The notes below the pieces were generated by a model. That model was given only the letters and a program-made list of their open reading frames with translations, ran no database searches and was not told the origin of the DNA. A program made the translations under genes and the position numbers. A stretch of DNA of 64,000 nucleotides from an uncultured Collinsella sp. (GTDB taxonomy: Bacteria > Actinomycetota > Coriobacteriia > Coriobacteriales > Coriobacteriaceae), in contig CABQHT010000003.1 in NCBI GenBank assembly GCA_902464035.1, forward strand, positions 1 through 64,000, given 5' to 3'. Every line of letters starts with the position of its first letter. The stretch's first letter is position 1. Positions 8,567 to 18,083 of this stretch are shown piece after piece.

Positions 8567-10042
8567 CTATTTCTTATTACGCATCTGCGCTTCCATCTGG
8601 CGTAGCAGTTCCATATCGGACTTGGGACCGCCCGTACCCAGGCCGCCCATGCCGCCCAGACCCATAGCGTCCAGGCCAGGGATATTGGGCATGCGCATCT
8701 TCTTGCCCTTCTTTCCCTTTTTGCCCTTTTTGCCGCCGGCCTGTGCCTGATTGGCCATCGTGCGCATGCGCCCCATCATCTTATTCATCTCGCCCCACTG
8801 CTTCATAAGGCTGTTGACCTCGGTGGGGGTTACGCCGGCTCCCTTGGCAATGCGGGCGCGGCGCTGGCCGTTGATGATGGAGGGACGCAGGCGCTCCTCC
8901 TTGGTCATCGACATGATAATGGCCTCGTTCTTATCGAAGATGCCCTCGTCCAAGTTGCCGCCCATCTGGTTGAGCGCGCGCTGGCCACCGGGGAGCATGC
9001 CCAGGATACCCTTCATGCCGCCCATCTTTTTGACGGCCTTCATCTGGTCGAGCATGTCGTTCATGGTGAAGCCCTCGCGCAGCATACGCTCGGCAGCCTC
9101 GAGCTGCTCGGCGTCGGCGGCCTCCTGAGCCTTCTCGATGATGCCGACGACATCGCCCATGCCCAAGATGCGCTTGGCCATGCGGTCCGGGTAAAACGGC
9201 TCCAGCGAGTCGGGCTTCTCGCCCATGCTCACAAACTTGATGGGCTTGCCGGTCACCTGACGCACCGAAAGTGCGCCACCACCACGGGCATCGCCGTCGA
9301 GCTTGGAGATAATCACGCCATCAAAGTCGGTGCGCTCGGCAAACGTCGAGACCACGTTGACGATGTCCTGGCCGGTCATGGCGTCGACGACCATCAGCAC
9401 CTGGTCGGGCTTGACGGCCTTCTTGATATCGACGGCCTCCTGCATCATCTGCTCGTCGATCTGAAGACGACCGGCGGTATCGACAATCACCACGTCGCGC
9501 AGGTGGTCGACGGCCTCCTGGATGGCGCCCTTTGCAATATCGATCGGGTGCGCACCGTCGCCGCGGAAGACCGGTACGCCGATCTCACCACCGAGCGTGG
9601 CCAGCTGGTCGGCAGCGGCGGGACGGTAGACGTCGCACGCGGCGAGCAACGGCGAGCGGCCCTGCTTCTTGAGCAGGTAGGCCAGCTTTACGGCAGCCGT
9701 GGTCTTACCGGAGCCCTGCAGGCCCACGAGCATGATGACATTGGGAATGCGGTTGCTAAAGACGAGCTTGCTCTCGGTTGAGCCAAGCATCTCGGTGAGC
9801 TCGTCGAGCACGATCTTGACGACGTTTTGCGCCGGCGACAGCGACTCCATGACCTCAGCGGTCATGCAGCGTTCCTTGGTCTTGGCAACGAACTCCTTGA
9901 CGACCTTAAAGTTAACGTCGGCCTCGAGCAGCGCCATGCGAATATCGCGCATAGCCGAAGTAATATCGGCCTCGGTCAGCTTACCCTTGCCGCGCAGGCG
10001 GTCAAATGTGTCGTTGAGGCGATCGCTCAGAGAATCAAACAC
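8567..10042 (-). CDS. ffh: Signal recognition particle protein Ffh
   Basis: SRP54 homologue of 491 residues that binds 4.5S RNA and signal sequences and delivers nascent chains to FtsY. The N domain covers residues 1-85. The G domain has GLQGSGKTTAAVKLAYLLKK, DVYRPAAADQLATLG, the DTAGRLQIDE switch and ISKLDGDARGGGALS. The M domain is Met-rich (MNDMLDQMKAVKKMGGMKG) and ends in a Lys/Gly-rich tail. The stop lies just before the convergent terminator. ftsY starts on the other side, with only 10 bases between the ftsY stop and the ffh start, so receptor and particle protein are co-transcribed. Confidence 0.97.
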   Translation of the reverse strand: MFDSLSDRLNDTFDRLRGKGKLTEADITSAMRDIRMALLEADVNFKVVKEFVAKTKERCMTAEVMESLSPAQNVVKIVLDELTEMLGSTESKLVFSNRIPNVIMLVGLQGSGKTTAAVKLAYLLKKQGRSPLLAACDVYRPAAADQLATLGGEIGVPVFRGDGAHPIDIAKGAIQEAVDHLRDVVIVDTAGRLQIDEQMMQEAVDIKKAVKPDQVLMVVDAMTGQDIVNVVSTFAERTDFDGVIISKLDGDARGGGALSVRQVTGKPIKFVSMGEKPDSLEPFYPDRMAKRILGMGDVVGIIEKAQEAADAEQLEAAERMLREGFTMNDMLDQMKAVKKMGGMKGILGMLPGGQRALNQMGGNLDEGIFDKNEAIIMSMTKEERLRPSIINGQRRARIAKGAGVTPTEVNSLMKQWGEMNKMMGRMRTMANQAQAGGKKGKKGKKGKKMRMPNIPGLDAMGLGGMGGLGTGGPKSDMELLRQMEAQMRNKK

Positions 10043-10052
10043 TGGTCACTCC

Positions 10053-10970
10053 TTAGTTGGACTCGCCCACCAGGGCGCGGCAGAAATCTTTGGCGTTAAA
10101 CTCCTGCAGGTCATCGACCTGCTCGCCCACGCCGATGCGCAGGATCGGGAGCTTGAGCTTCTCGGCCACGGCCATGGCGATACCGCCCTTAGCCGTGCCG
10201 TCGAGCTTAGTCATGATAATACCGTCCAGGCCCAGCGCCTCGTTAAACTCGAGCGCCTGGTTCAAACCGTTCTGACCAGTGGCGGCATCAATCACGAGCA
10301 CGACCGAGACCGGCATGGGACCGGCGGCCATATTGGCGGCGCGCTTACGGGTCACATTGACCACCTTGGCGAGCTCGCGCATGAGCTCGGGGCTCGTGTG
10401 CAGACGGCCGGCGGTATCGATGAGCACCAGGTCGCTGCCGCGCTTATCGGCCTCGTCGAGCACGTCATAGCACACGCTCGCCGGATCGGAGCCGCGGTCA
10501 CGCTTGATAACCGGTACGCCGGCACGCTGGCCCCACACATCGAGCTGCTCGATGGCGGCGGCGCGGAAGGTGTCGGCCGAACCGATCACCACGTTCTTGC
10601 CGCGGGCGGCCATGGCGCTCGCAATCTTGCCGACCGTGGTGGTCTTGCCGGCGCCGTTGATGCCGACAAACAGCACGCAGCTCGGCGTATCGGAAAACGG
10701 ATCGCGCTCAACAGGCACAAAATGGCCCTCGAGCTGCTCGGCCAGGGCGCGGCGAAGCTGCGGGGCGGTCTTGAGGTTCTTCTTGGCCGCGGCGTCGCGC
10801 AGGTCATCGGAGACCTGAATGGCGACCTCGGCACCCATGTCACCCATGACGAGGGTGTCCTCAAGATCCTCCCAAAAATCCTCGTCGACCTCGCCGCCAA
10901 AGTAGAAGACCTCGTTGAGGGCCTCGCGGCTGCGCTCAAGTCCGCGCGAAAGTGCGTCAAAAAATCCCAT
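10053..10970 (-). CDS. ftsY: SRP receptor FtsY
   Basis: A 305-residue membrane-associated GTPase that docks SRP-ribosome complexes. It has the short form of the protein: the acidic A domain is almost absent and the NG core starts at once (MGFFDALSRGLERSREALNE). GTPase motifs are GINGAGKTTTVGKIASAMA, DTFRAAAIEQLDVWG, LIDTAGRLHTSPELMREL and MTKLDGTAKGGIAM. The first codon overlaps the smc stop, and ffh follows after 10 bases. This places it in the smc-ftsY-ffh run of a long minus-strand operon. Confidence 0.97.
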   Translation of the reverse strand: MGFFDALSRGLERSREALNEVFYFGGEVDEDFWEDLEDTLVMGDMGAEVAIQVSDDLRDAAAKKNLKTAPQLRRALAEQLEGHFVPVERDPFSDTPSCVLFVGINGAGKTTTVGKIASAMAARGKNVVIGSADTFRAAAIEQLDVWGQRAGVPVIKRDRGSDPASVCYDVLDEADKRGSDLVLIDTAGRLHTSPELMRELAKVVNVTRKRAANMAAGPMPVSVVLVIDAATGQNGLNQALEFNEALGLDGIIMTKLDGTAKGGIAMAVAEKLKLPILRIGVGEQVDDLQEFNAKDFCRALVGESN

Positions 10971-13900
10971 TATGCATTCACGACCTTTCCGGTTTCGCGA
11001 TCGAGTTTTTGCGAGACGACGCGACTGACGCCGTCGGCTTGCATCGAGACGCCGTAGAGAACGTCAGCATCCTCCATAGTACGGCGCTGATGCGAGATTA
11101 CCAAGAGCTGCGTATCGGAACGCAGCACATCGAGGGCGCCGATGAGCTTGGACAGGTTGGCGTCGTCGAGCGCCGCCTCGACCTCGTCCAGCACATAGAA
11201 CGGCACCGTGCGCGTGCGGTACACGGCAAAAAGCAGGGCGAGCGCCGTCAGGCTCTTCTCGCCACCCGACATGAGCATCATCTTGGTGATGCGCTTGCCT
11301 CGCGGCTGCGCCACGACCTCAATGCCCGTCTCGGCCGGATGCTCGGGATCAGTCATCTCAAGATGGGCTTGACCGCCCGGGAAGAGCATGGCGAAAATCT
11401 CGCGGAAATTCGCGTCAACCTTCTCAAACGTCACCAGGAACGCCTTGCGCATCTTACGGTCGATCGCCACGGTGATCTTGGTGAGCGCCTTGCGCGCGCT
11501 CTCAAGATCGGCCAGCTGCTCCTCGATGTAATCGGCACGGCGCTTGAGCTGCTCGTACTCCTCCATGGCGACCTGGTTCACAGGACCCAGGTTGTTGATC
11601 TGGCGCACGAGTTGGTTAAGCTCGCGCTCGGCGGCGTCGCGATCGGTGGGTGCCGGCAGCATGAGCGCTTCCTCGAGCACCGTGGTACCGTCGGCGGTGA
11701 TGGCCTTGATGGCTGCCTCGACCTGCACCTCGAGCTTGCCGCGCGCCACCTTGAACTCATTTTGCGTCGCGGCGGCAACATCGACCCTCTCTTTGGCGCG
11801 GGCGACTTCGGTCTTGGCGTCCTCGATGGTCTTCTTAAGTGAAGCCGAGTCCGCCTCCTCAAGCGTTGCCTGATCGCGCAGGCGCGCAGCCCAGTCCGAG
11901 GCGCGCTCCAGCAGGGCAGAATAGCGCTCGTGCATGGGATCGACGCGAAGGCGCAGCAGCTCGAGCGAGCGCGAGGCCTGACGCGTCCCGCGGATACGAC
12001 GGTCGATACCCTCCAGGCGATGTTCAAGATCGGGCACGCGGCCCTTCAGCGAACGAAGGCGCTCGCTCGTCTGAGCCAGGCGCACCTTAGCGTCGGCGAG
12101 CTTACCGGCGGCCTCGGAGTCATCGCGCCGAACGCGATCGAGCTCGTCGTTGGCTTCGGCAATCTGCAAGCCCAAGTCGCTCGCCTGCGCACGGGCCTCG
12201 TCACGCGAACGAGTGAGCTCGTCCACGCGCGGACGCGCAGCGCGAACGGCCTCGGCGGCCTGCTCGCGGCGCTTGGAAATCCGTACCCGCTCGACCTCGG
12301 CATTGTTGGCACTCTGCTCCAGGCGGCCGATCTCGGACAGCAGGGAGCGACGCTCGCCCTCAAGACGGGCGATCTCGCCGGCAGCATCGCCCTCGGCAGC
12401 ACGGGCCTCCTCAACGGCAGTGTTGGCCTCGACGACCTGATCCGAAACATGCTCAAACACGGCAGCAAGATCGGGCTCCAGGCCTTCCAGCTCGCGGATA
12501 CGACGCTTGCGCTCCAGGGCGCCCGAAGCCTCGCCGGCATCAAGCCCCACGCGAACCAGGCCGCCGCAGGCAACGCGTGCGCCATCGGGAGTCACATAGG
12601 TCACGCCATCAACGACCGGCGCGGACAGCGCGGCAGAAAGGTCATCGACCACGTAATAGCCGCCGAGCAATGCCTCGACGACCGGACCGTAGCCCGCACG
12701 CACGGACAGGCAATCAACAAGACGGGTACCGGCGGCACCCTCGGCAGCCGCAGAGCCACTCACGCTGCGCGTCACCAGCAGCGCCTCGCCCGAGGCCTTC
12801 TTCTGATCCAGGGCAGCGCGACCGGCGCGCTCGAGTGCGGCAGCGTTATCGAACAATAGGGCATCGATATCGCCGGCAAGCAGCTGCTCAACCAGGTCCT
12901 CAAGCTCACGCGGCGCCTCGAGCACATCGCCCAGACGACCCGAGACATCGTCGCCCAGCGCGCCCACCAGACGGCTCACGAGCGGCGAGCTGTCTGCCAT
13001 GCGGGCATCGAGCTTCTTTTGGCTGGCAAGCTCCGAGCGAACCTCGGACAGCTTGTTGCGCGCCTCGCTCTCGCGGGCACGCAGGTCCTTGAGGGCAGCG
13101 CGTGCCGTCTCGGTGGCCTCGCGCGCATCGCTCTGGGTCTGACGAGCCGCCTCAAGGGCGCTCTCAAGCTCCTCAGCACGGTCGCGGCGGCTATCAAGCG
13201 ATGCTGTGACCTCCTCGAGCTGTTCATCGATCTGCTCCAGGCGCGAGGCATACATGTTGTCCTCGACCTCGGCATTGGAAAGCGAGTCCTTCACCTTGGC
13301 GAGCTCGAGCGCGGCGTTATCGGCCACACGCTGGACATCACGCTGCTCGCGCGTGAGCTGCGAAATCTGATTGTCAAGCGCAACGCGACGCTCGTGGAGC
13401 TCAGCGGCGGCAGGGCCGGCGGCGTCAACGTCGTCCTGGGCCTGCATATGCGCGCCAGTCACTTCCTCAAGCTGGGCTCGTGCATCCTCGAGCTCCTCGA
13501 CCACGCGACGTCGCTGATGCTCGGAGCTCGAGATCTGGCCGCGCATGTCGGACAGGCGAGACACCATGTTGTGGCCCTTTTCCTCGAGCAGGCGCATATC
13601 GGAGTTAATGCGACCGACCACATCTTGCATATGGCGGCGCTGCTCGCCCAAGTCGCCCACAAATAGGCCCTTTTCCTCGAGCATGACCTGAAGCTTTTCG
13701 AGCTCGCGCTCCTTTTCACCTAAGCGGTATTGCGCAAGCTCGAGCTCGGCAGCGCCCTCCTTGGAGCGGCTTTCCAGGTCGTTCCACTGCGACTGCAGCG
13801 AACGAAGCTCGTCGACGGCCAGCATCTGCGTAAGCTCGTTCGCGCGCGAGGACAGCTCTTTGTACTTGCGCGCGCGATCGACCTGACGCTCCAGCGGCCG

Positions 13901-14506
13901 CAGCTGACGGGCGATCTCCTTATTGATGTCGCGGGCACGGGTCAGGTGCTCGTCCATCGATTTAATCTTTTTGAGCGCACGTTCCTTACGACGCTTGTGC
14001 TTGGAGATGCCGGCGGCCTCCTCAATGAGGGCACGGCGCTCCTCGGGGCGGCTCTGCAAAATGGCATCGAGCTTGCCCTGGCTGATGATGGAATGCGTAT
14101 CCTTGCCCAGTCCCGAATCGTGCAGGATGTCCTGGATGTCCATCAGGCGGCACGGGCTCGAGTTGATGAGGTACTCGCTTTCGCCCGAGCGATACATGCG
14201 GCGGGTGATAGCCACCTCGTCAAAGTCGACAGGCAGCATATGGTCCGAATTATCGAGCACCAGCGTGACCTCGGCCACACCCACCGGCTTGCGCGCCGAC
14301 GAGCCCGAGAAGATGACGTCCTCCATGGCCTGGCCGCGCAGCTGCTTGGCGCTCTGCTCGCCCAGGACCCACAGAATCGAGTCGGATATGTTCGATTTTC
14401 CCGAGCCGTTGGGACCGACGATGACGGTTAGGCCCGGCTCAAACGTCATATGGGCGCGGTCGGCAAACGACTTGAACCCTTTGAGCGTGAGGGACTTGAG
14501 ATACAC
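10970..14506 (-). CDS. smc: Chromosome segregation protein SMC
   Basis: Full-length SMC of 1178 residues, the ATPase core of the condensin-like complex. The N-terminal Walker A is IVGPNGSGKSNISDSILWVL. Long coiled coils flank a hinge at roughly residues 505-680, where VVDDLSAALSAPVVDGVTYV and the Gly-rich stretch lie. The C-terminal ABC signature LMSGGEKSLTALALLF and Walker B VPFYVLDEVEAALDDANLSK complete the head. It follows rnc by 10 bases and overlaps ftsY. rnc-smc-ftsY is a common order in Gram-positive bacteria. No scpA or scpB is present in this window. Confidence 0.97.
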   Translation of the reverse strand: MYLKSLTLKGFKSFADRAHMTFEPGLTVIVGPNGSGKSNISDSILWVLGEQSAKQLRGQAMEDVIFSGSSARKPVGVAEVTLVLDNSDHMLPVDFDEVAITRRMYRSGESEYLINSSPCRLMDIQDILHDSGLGKDTHSIISQGKLDAILQSRPEERRALIEEAAGISKHKRRKERALKKIKSMDEHLTRARDINKEIARQLRPLERQVDRARKYKELSSRANELTQMLAVDELRSLQSQWNDLESRSKEGAAELELAQYRLGEKERELEKLQVMLEEKGLFVGDLGEQRRHMQDVVGRINSDMRLLEEKGHNMVSRLSDMRGQISSSEHQRRRVVEELEDARAQLEEVTGAHMQAQDDVDAAGPAAAELHERRVALDNQISQLTREQRDVQRVADNAALELAKVKDSLSNAEVEDNMYASRLEQIDEQLEEVTASLDSRRDRAEELESALEAARQTQSDAREATETARAALKDLRARESEARNKLSEVRSELASQKKLDARMADSSPLVSRLVGALGDDVSGRLGDVLEAPRELEDLVEQLLAGDIDALLFDNAAALERAGRAALDQKKASGEALLVTRSVSGSAAAEGAAGTRLVDCLSVRAGYGPVVEALLGGYYVVDDLSAALSAPVVDGVTYVTPDGARVACGGLVRVGLDAGEASGALERKRRIRELEGLEPDLAAVFEHVSDQVVEANTAVEEARAAEGDAAGEIARLEGERRSLLSEIGRLEQSANNAEVERVRISKRREQAAEAVRAARPRVDELTRSRDEARAQASDLGLQIAEANDELDRVRRDDSEAAGKLADAKVRLAQTSERLRSLKGRVPDLEHRLEGIDRRIRGTRQASRSLELLRLRVDPMHERYSALLERASDWAARLRDQATLEEADSASLKKTIEDAKTEVARAKERVDVAAATQNEFKVARGKLEVQVEAAIKAITADGTTVLEEALMLPAPTDRDAAERELNQLVRQINNLGPVNQVAMEEYEQLKRRADYIEEQLADLESARKALTKITVAIDRKMRKAFLVTFEKVDANFREIFAMLFPGGQAHLEMTDPEHPAETGIEVVAQPRGKRITKMMLMSGGEKSLTALALLFAVYRTRTVPFYVLDEVEAALDDANLSKLIGALDVLRSDTQLLVISHQRRTMEDADVLYGVSMQADGVSRVVSQKLDRETGKVVNA

Positions 14507-14516
14507 GGTTCCTCGC

Positions 14517-15242
14517 TTAAACAGGCTTCTTGTTGAGAATCACGCCGTTAGTGGTGTAACCCATGCGGTCGAGCGCCTCGAGCGCAGCGGCTCCCTCGGC
14601 CTCCTTCTTGGAGGAACCGGTGCCGCGGCCCTGGCGAATACCGTCGATGAGCACCACGGCGGTAAAGGTCGGTGCGTGCGCCGGGCCTTCAGAGCCAACG
14701 AGCTTGTACGCCGGAGGCTCGTGGCCATCGGCTTGCACGCACTCCTGCAAAAACGACTTGGGGTTCGCAGGATGCTCGGCACGCTCGGAGGCCAGATGAG
14801 GCTTAAGCGTACGGTGGATGAACTCCGCAGCCGCATCCCAGCCAGCATCCAGATACAGCGCGCCCACGAGCGACTCATAGACGTTCTCGAGCGCCGAGTG
14901 CAGGCCGCGCGCGCCGGTACCGGTCTCGGAGGCACCAAAGATGATGATGTCGTCGATGCCCAGCTCATGGGATACCTCGGACAGCGTGGCACCCGAGACG
15001 AGCGACACCTTTAGGCGCGTAAGCTTGCCCTCGTCAAACTCGGGATAGGACTCAAAGAGCGAGCGGGCAACCACGGCACCCAAAATGGAATCGCCCAAAA
15101 ACTCAAGACGCTCATAGCTCGCCGAGACGGGCTGACCTTCCACGGCAGAGGGGTGCGTGAGCGCCGCGCGCAGCAGCACCTTATTATTGAACTCGTGGCC
15201 CAGGATTTCCTGGGCGCGCGCGAGTCGTTGAGATAAAGCCAA
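14517..15242 (-). CDS. rnc: Ribonuclease III
   Basis: A 241-residue double-strand-specific RNase that matures rRNA and other structured RNAs. The family signature ERLEFLGDSILGAVVARSLF and the second acidic motif ENVYESLVGALYLDAGWDAA supply the Mg2+-binding residues. A C-terminal double-stranded RNA-binding domain begins near NPKSFLQECVQADGHEPPAY and ends with GRGTGSSKKEAEGAAALEAL. It sits 3 bases downstream of acpP and 10 bases upstream of smc, inside the acpP-rnc-smc run. Confidence 0.96.
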   Translation of the reverse strand: MALSQRLARAQEILGHEFNNKVLLRAALTHPSAVEGQPVSASYERLEFLGDSILGAVVARSLFESYPEFDEGKLTRLKVSLVSGATLSEVSHELGIDDIIIFGASETGTGARGLHSALENVYESLVGALYLDAGWDAAAEFIHRTLKPHLASERAEHPANPKSFLQECVQADGHEPPAYKLVGSEGPAHAPTFTAVVLIDGIRQGRGTGSSKKEAEGAAALEALDRMGYTTNGVILNKKPV

Positions 15243-15245
15243 GAC

Positions 15246-15488
15246 TTAGGCCTCCCTGGCGTTTTCAATAGCGTCGACAGCGTCGGCGACAGAGTTGAGC
15301 GACAGCAGGGTCTCGTCATCGATCTCGAGGTCGAACTCGTCCTCGATGGCCGTCACCAGCTGCAGACGCTCGAGCGAATCGGCATCGAGATCGTCAAAGG
15401 TGGTCTCGTCGCTAATGTCGGCGACATCGACACCCAGCACATCGGCGGCGACTTCGGCGATCTTATCGAAGATTTCGGAGCGGTCCAT
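15246..15488 (-). CDS. acpP: Acyl carrier protein
   Basis: An 80-residue acidic carrier for fatty-acid synthesis. The phosphopantetheine attachment serine is in DLDADSLERLQLV, near residue 38; most bacterial ACPs read DSLD or DSLE at this point. The start ATG at 15488 follows AGGAAG. The gene is followed after 3 bases by rnc and preceded by plsX after a 124-base gap, the order plsX-acpP-rnc-smc seen in many Gram-positive genomes. Confidence 0.95.
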   Translation of the reverse strand: MDRSEIFDKIAEVAADVLGVDVADISDETTFDDLDADSLERLQLVTAIEDEFDLEIDDETLLSLNSVADAVDAIENAREA

Positions 15489-15612
15489 AGCGCTTCCTCT
15501 CGTATTGCGTGAACATCAACGCGCTGGCGCCGCAAGCACAGCGCCAAGACACGGTTTTGATTCTACCCCACGACGCAGGCCGCGAGGCACATAACGGCGC
15601 TCTAACTCGCTC

Positions 15613-16632
15613 CTACAAAACGATCCCGTCCATAGAGTTGGCGACGTTCTCGACCAGTCCGGCGCGCACGGCCTCCGCCGCGGCGAGCGTACCGTTTTTG
15701 ACGGCCTCGACCGAGGTGGCACCGTGGCCGATCAGGACCACGCCACGCAGACCCAGCAGAATGGCGCCGCCCTTAGCATCGCCCGAGAGCTTTGCCTTGA
15801 TCTCGCGCATCTGCTTTTTGATGAGCAGCGCGGCAATCTTGGTGCCGAGCGAAGACATAAAGGCACCCTTGAGCTCCTGCAGCAAAAACTTGGCAGCGCC
15901 CTCGGTGGCCTTGAGTGCGATGTTGCCCGACATGCCGTCGGCGACCACGACGTCAAAATTGCCCGACGTAAGATCGGTGCCCTCGCAGTTGCCCACAAAA
16001 CCGGGAACAGCGGCCTTCATGGCCGGGAAGCACGACTTGGTAAAGTTGGAGCCCTTCTCGTCCTCGGTGCCGTTGGCAAGCAGGCCCACGCGGGGATGCT
16101 CAATGCCCAAGACGACGCGCGCATAGGCAGTCCCCATCTGGGCAAAACGCACCATATCGTCCACCGTGACATCGGGGTTGGCACCCATGTCGCACAGGAC
16201 CGTCAGGCCGCCGGCGCGGTTGGGCAGTGCATTGGTGAGACACGGACGCACCGGCTGTTTCTTGCCCTCGGCCTGATACCTAAATGGCGTCACGTAGGCG
16301 GTAGCGGCAGCAGTCATGGCGCCGGTGGAGCCGGCAGAGAAGAAGGCGTCCGCGTTACCCTTCTTGATAGCGCGGCAGGCAAGCACGATCGAGGACTTGC
16401 GCTTGGTCATCACGGCTCGAATGGGATCGTCATCCATGGCGATGACATCGGGCGCTTCCAAGGCCTCAACGCGAGCGTGAGCCGCGGCAAAGGGGTTCAC
16501 GATCTCTGCGGGACCGACGGCCAAGACCTCGATATCGGGATCCGTCGCAAGCGCCGCCTCGATACCGTCGAGGACAACCTGAGGCTTCTCGTCTCCACCC
16601 ACAACGTCTACACAAACGCGAACGTTACTCAT
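15613..16632 (-). CDS. plsX: Phosphate acyltransferase PlsX
   Basis: A 339-residue soluble acyltransferase that turns acyl-ACP into acyl-phosphate for phospholipid synthesis. The family's start CVDVVGGDEKPQVVLDGIE, the FFSAGSTGAMTAAAT segment and LCDMGANPDVTVDDMVRFAQ are present, and the C-terminal VLIGHGATSVEAVKNG motif is clear. The usual DAMGGD is DVVGGD here. The ATG at 16632 is chosen because AAGGAG lies 7 bases upstream; another ATG two codons earlier is too close to it. An intrinsic terminator separates it from rpmF, so it may use its own promoter or read-through. Confidence 0.95.
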   Translation of the reverse strand: MSNVRVCVDVVGGDEKPQVVLDGIEAALATDPDIEVLAVGPAEIVNPFAAAHARVEALEAPDVIAMDDDPIRAVMTKRKSSIVLACRAIKKGNADAFFSAGSTGAMTAAATAYVTPFRYQAEGKKQPVRPCLTNALPNRAGGLTVLCDMGANPDVTVDDMVRFAQMGTAYARVVLGIEHPRVGLLANGTEDEKGSNFTKSCFPAMKAAVPGFVGNCEGTDLTSGNFDVVVADGMSGNIALKATEGAAKFLLQELKGAFMSSLGTKIAALLIKKQMREIKAKLSGDAKGGAILLGLRGVVLIGHGATSVEAVKNGTLAAAEAVRAGLVENVANSMDGIVL

Positions 16633-16652
16633 ATACATACTCCTTATACAAA

Positions 16653-16679
16653 AATGGCCGACTCATTGAGCCGGCCATT
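16653..16679 (-). terminator. Terminator between rpmF and plsX
   Basis: AATGGCCG (16653-16660) pairs with CGGCCATT (16672-16679) around an 11-base loop. On the minus strand the stem is followed by TTTTTG. It lies 41 bases after the rpmF stop and about 20 bases before the plsX start, so it would end or attenuate the upstream transcript. Confidence 0.8.
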
Positions 16680-16719
16680 GTGGTTCCAGTTGGAACGGCA
16701 TCGCATCCAGAGTATACAG

Positions 16720-16899
16720 TTACTCGGTAACGATAACCTCGCGGTCCTTGTAGAAACCGCAGCTGGGGCACACGTGGTGCGGGAGCTTGACAGCACCGCA
16801 ACGGGGGCACGTGGACTGAGCCGCAGCCGAGATCTTCATGTTGGCGGAACGGCGGGTGTGAGTGCGGATACGACCCTGCTTTTGTTTAGGTACGGGCAT
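16720..16899 (-). CDS. rpmF: 50S ribosomal protein L32
   Basis: A 59-residue ribosomal protein. It starts MPVPKQKQGRIRTHTRRS and carries two CxxC pairs, CPRCG and CPSCG, which form the zinc ribbon of L32. It ends VIVTE before TAA. The ATG at 16899 follows AAGGAAGG-like sequence on the minus strand. It lies directly downstream of the DUF177 gene. The DUF177-rpmF-plsX order is conserved in many bacteria and links ribosome and lipid genes. A terminator follows its stop codon. Confidence 0.96.
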   Translation of the reverse strand: MPVPKQKQGRIRTHTRRSANMKISAAAQSTCPRCGAVKLPHHVCPSCGFYKDREVIVTE

Positions 16900-16963
16900 A
16901 GTGACCTTCCTTATGAACTATCCAGTGTGGCGATTACGCGCAAGTAGCGATACTACCACAGTT

Positions 16964-17518
16964 TTACTCGTCAAGCTTGAGATTCTTTAATGCTGCAAAT
17001 GGATTTTCCGTGGCAGCGGCCCATTCGGCCTCTGCTTGAGCGGCGCAATCGCATTGCTCGACGTTGAGATTGATGCCGCAAGTGGGGCATAAGCCGCGAC
17101 AATCAGGCTTGCACAGGACAACGAACGGCGTATCCATGACGACGGCGTCGTTGATGGGCTCACCCAGATCGACGATGCGATCCTCGCCCAGCAGCTCGTA
17201 GCCATCTTCGTAGGCCTCGGGGTCCTCGGGCTCGTTAAAGAGATAGAATTCCTCGATCTCACCGGCAATATCAAACGAAGCGGGCTCCAGGCAACGGTCG
17301 CACTCACCGGTTGCGCGCGCGCGGACCATGCCCGTAAGCAGAACACCGGTGCCGGCGTTGGTAAAGACTACATCGTAGTCAATGCCGTCCTGCAGCTGAT
17401 ACTCCTTCTCGCCCACCGTATAGGTGGCGACATCGACCTTGCCGGTCAGCGGATACGAGTCTCCGGGAAACTCGAGCTGCTCGGAAAGATCGACGGTAAC
17501 GCTCGGGAACTCAGCCAT
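16964..17518 (-). CDS. DUF177 (YceD-like) protein
   Basis: A 184-residue acidic protein of the YceD/DUF177 family. The zinc-like motif pair is GECDRCLEP near the middle and CKPDCRGLCPTCGINLN near the C-terminus. In other bacteria and plants this family is linked to 23S rRNA accumulation. The start ATG at 17518 overlaps the stop of the coiled-coil gene (TAATG), so translation is coupled; in-frame Met codons further upstream lie inside that gene. rpmF follows 64 bases downstream, the usual neighbour. Confidence 0.9.
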   Translation of the reverse strand: MAEFPSVTVDLSEQLEFPGDSYPLTGKVDVATYTVGEKEYQLQDGIDYDVVFTNAGTGVLLTGMVRARATGECDRCLEPASFDIAGEIEEFYLFNEPEDPEAYEDGYELLGEDRIVDLGEPINDAVVMDTPFVVLCKPDCRGLCPTCGINLNVEQCDCAAQAEAEWAAATENPFAALKNLKLDE

Positions 17519-18015
17519 TACCACTGACCATTCTGCTGGGCGGCACCCTCGTTGAGCTGCTGACGGCAACGGGTCACCGTGCCGGTCAGGCTCTTGAGGT
17601 TCTCCTCGAGGTGCGTAAAGACCTGCTCGGCGTAGTCCTCGGCGGCATAGCGCGTCTCGCGCTCATACTGCTGGGCACGGTCGCGAATATCGTCGGCCTG
17701 CTGCTGCGCTAAGCGGACGATCTCCTGCTCACCGGCAATGGTGAGGGCCTGCTGCTGAGCATCGGCGATGATGGAATCGGCCTGAGCGGCGGCGGAAGCC
17801 ATAAGCTCCTCGCGCTCCTTGAGGATACGGCGGGACTTCTGCCATTCCTCGGGATAGCTCATGCGGATCTCGTCGAGGATGTTAAAGAAGACGTCGGCAT
17901 CGATAACCTTCATCTGGGCGTTCTTGCCGAACGGCGTCTTAGCCTCTTCGATGAGCCCCTCGAGCTCGTCGACAAGACTCACGATCCTGTCGCCAGGAAA
18001 ATTCTCGCCCGGCAT
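17518..18015 (-). CDS. Coiled-coil protein, DivIVA/ATP-synthase-b-like
   Basis: A 165-residue hydrophilic protein, mostly predicted helix. After a short N-terminus (MPGENFPGDRIVSLVDELEG) comes a long Glu/Gln/Ala-rich heptad region from about 60 to 150 (REELMASAAAQADSIIADAQ). This type of sequence is often labelled ATP synthase F0 subunit b-like or DivIVA-like in actinobacteria; the resemblance may reflect the coiled coil only. The ATG at 18015 is chosen because AAAGGAG lies 5 bases upstream. It overlaps the DUF177 start and follows coaD by 68 bases. No catalytic motif is seen. Confidence 0.8.
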   Translation of the reverse strand: MPGENFPGDRIVSLVDELEGLIEEAKTPFGKNAQMKVIDADVFFNILDEIRMSYPEEWQKSRRILKEREELMASAAAQADSIIADAQQQALTIAGEQEIVRLAQQQADDIRDRAQQYERETRYAAEDYAEQVFTHLEENLKSLTGTVTRCRQQLNEGAAQQNGQW

Positions 18016-18083
18016 CCGGTCTCCTTTCATAGGTAACATATCATCGTGTTAGTTTACCACATGCCACCAGGCATTAAAAAACG

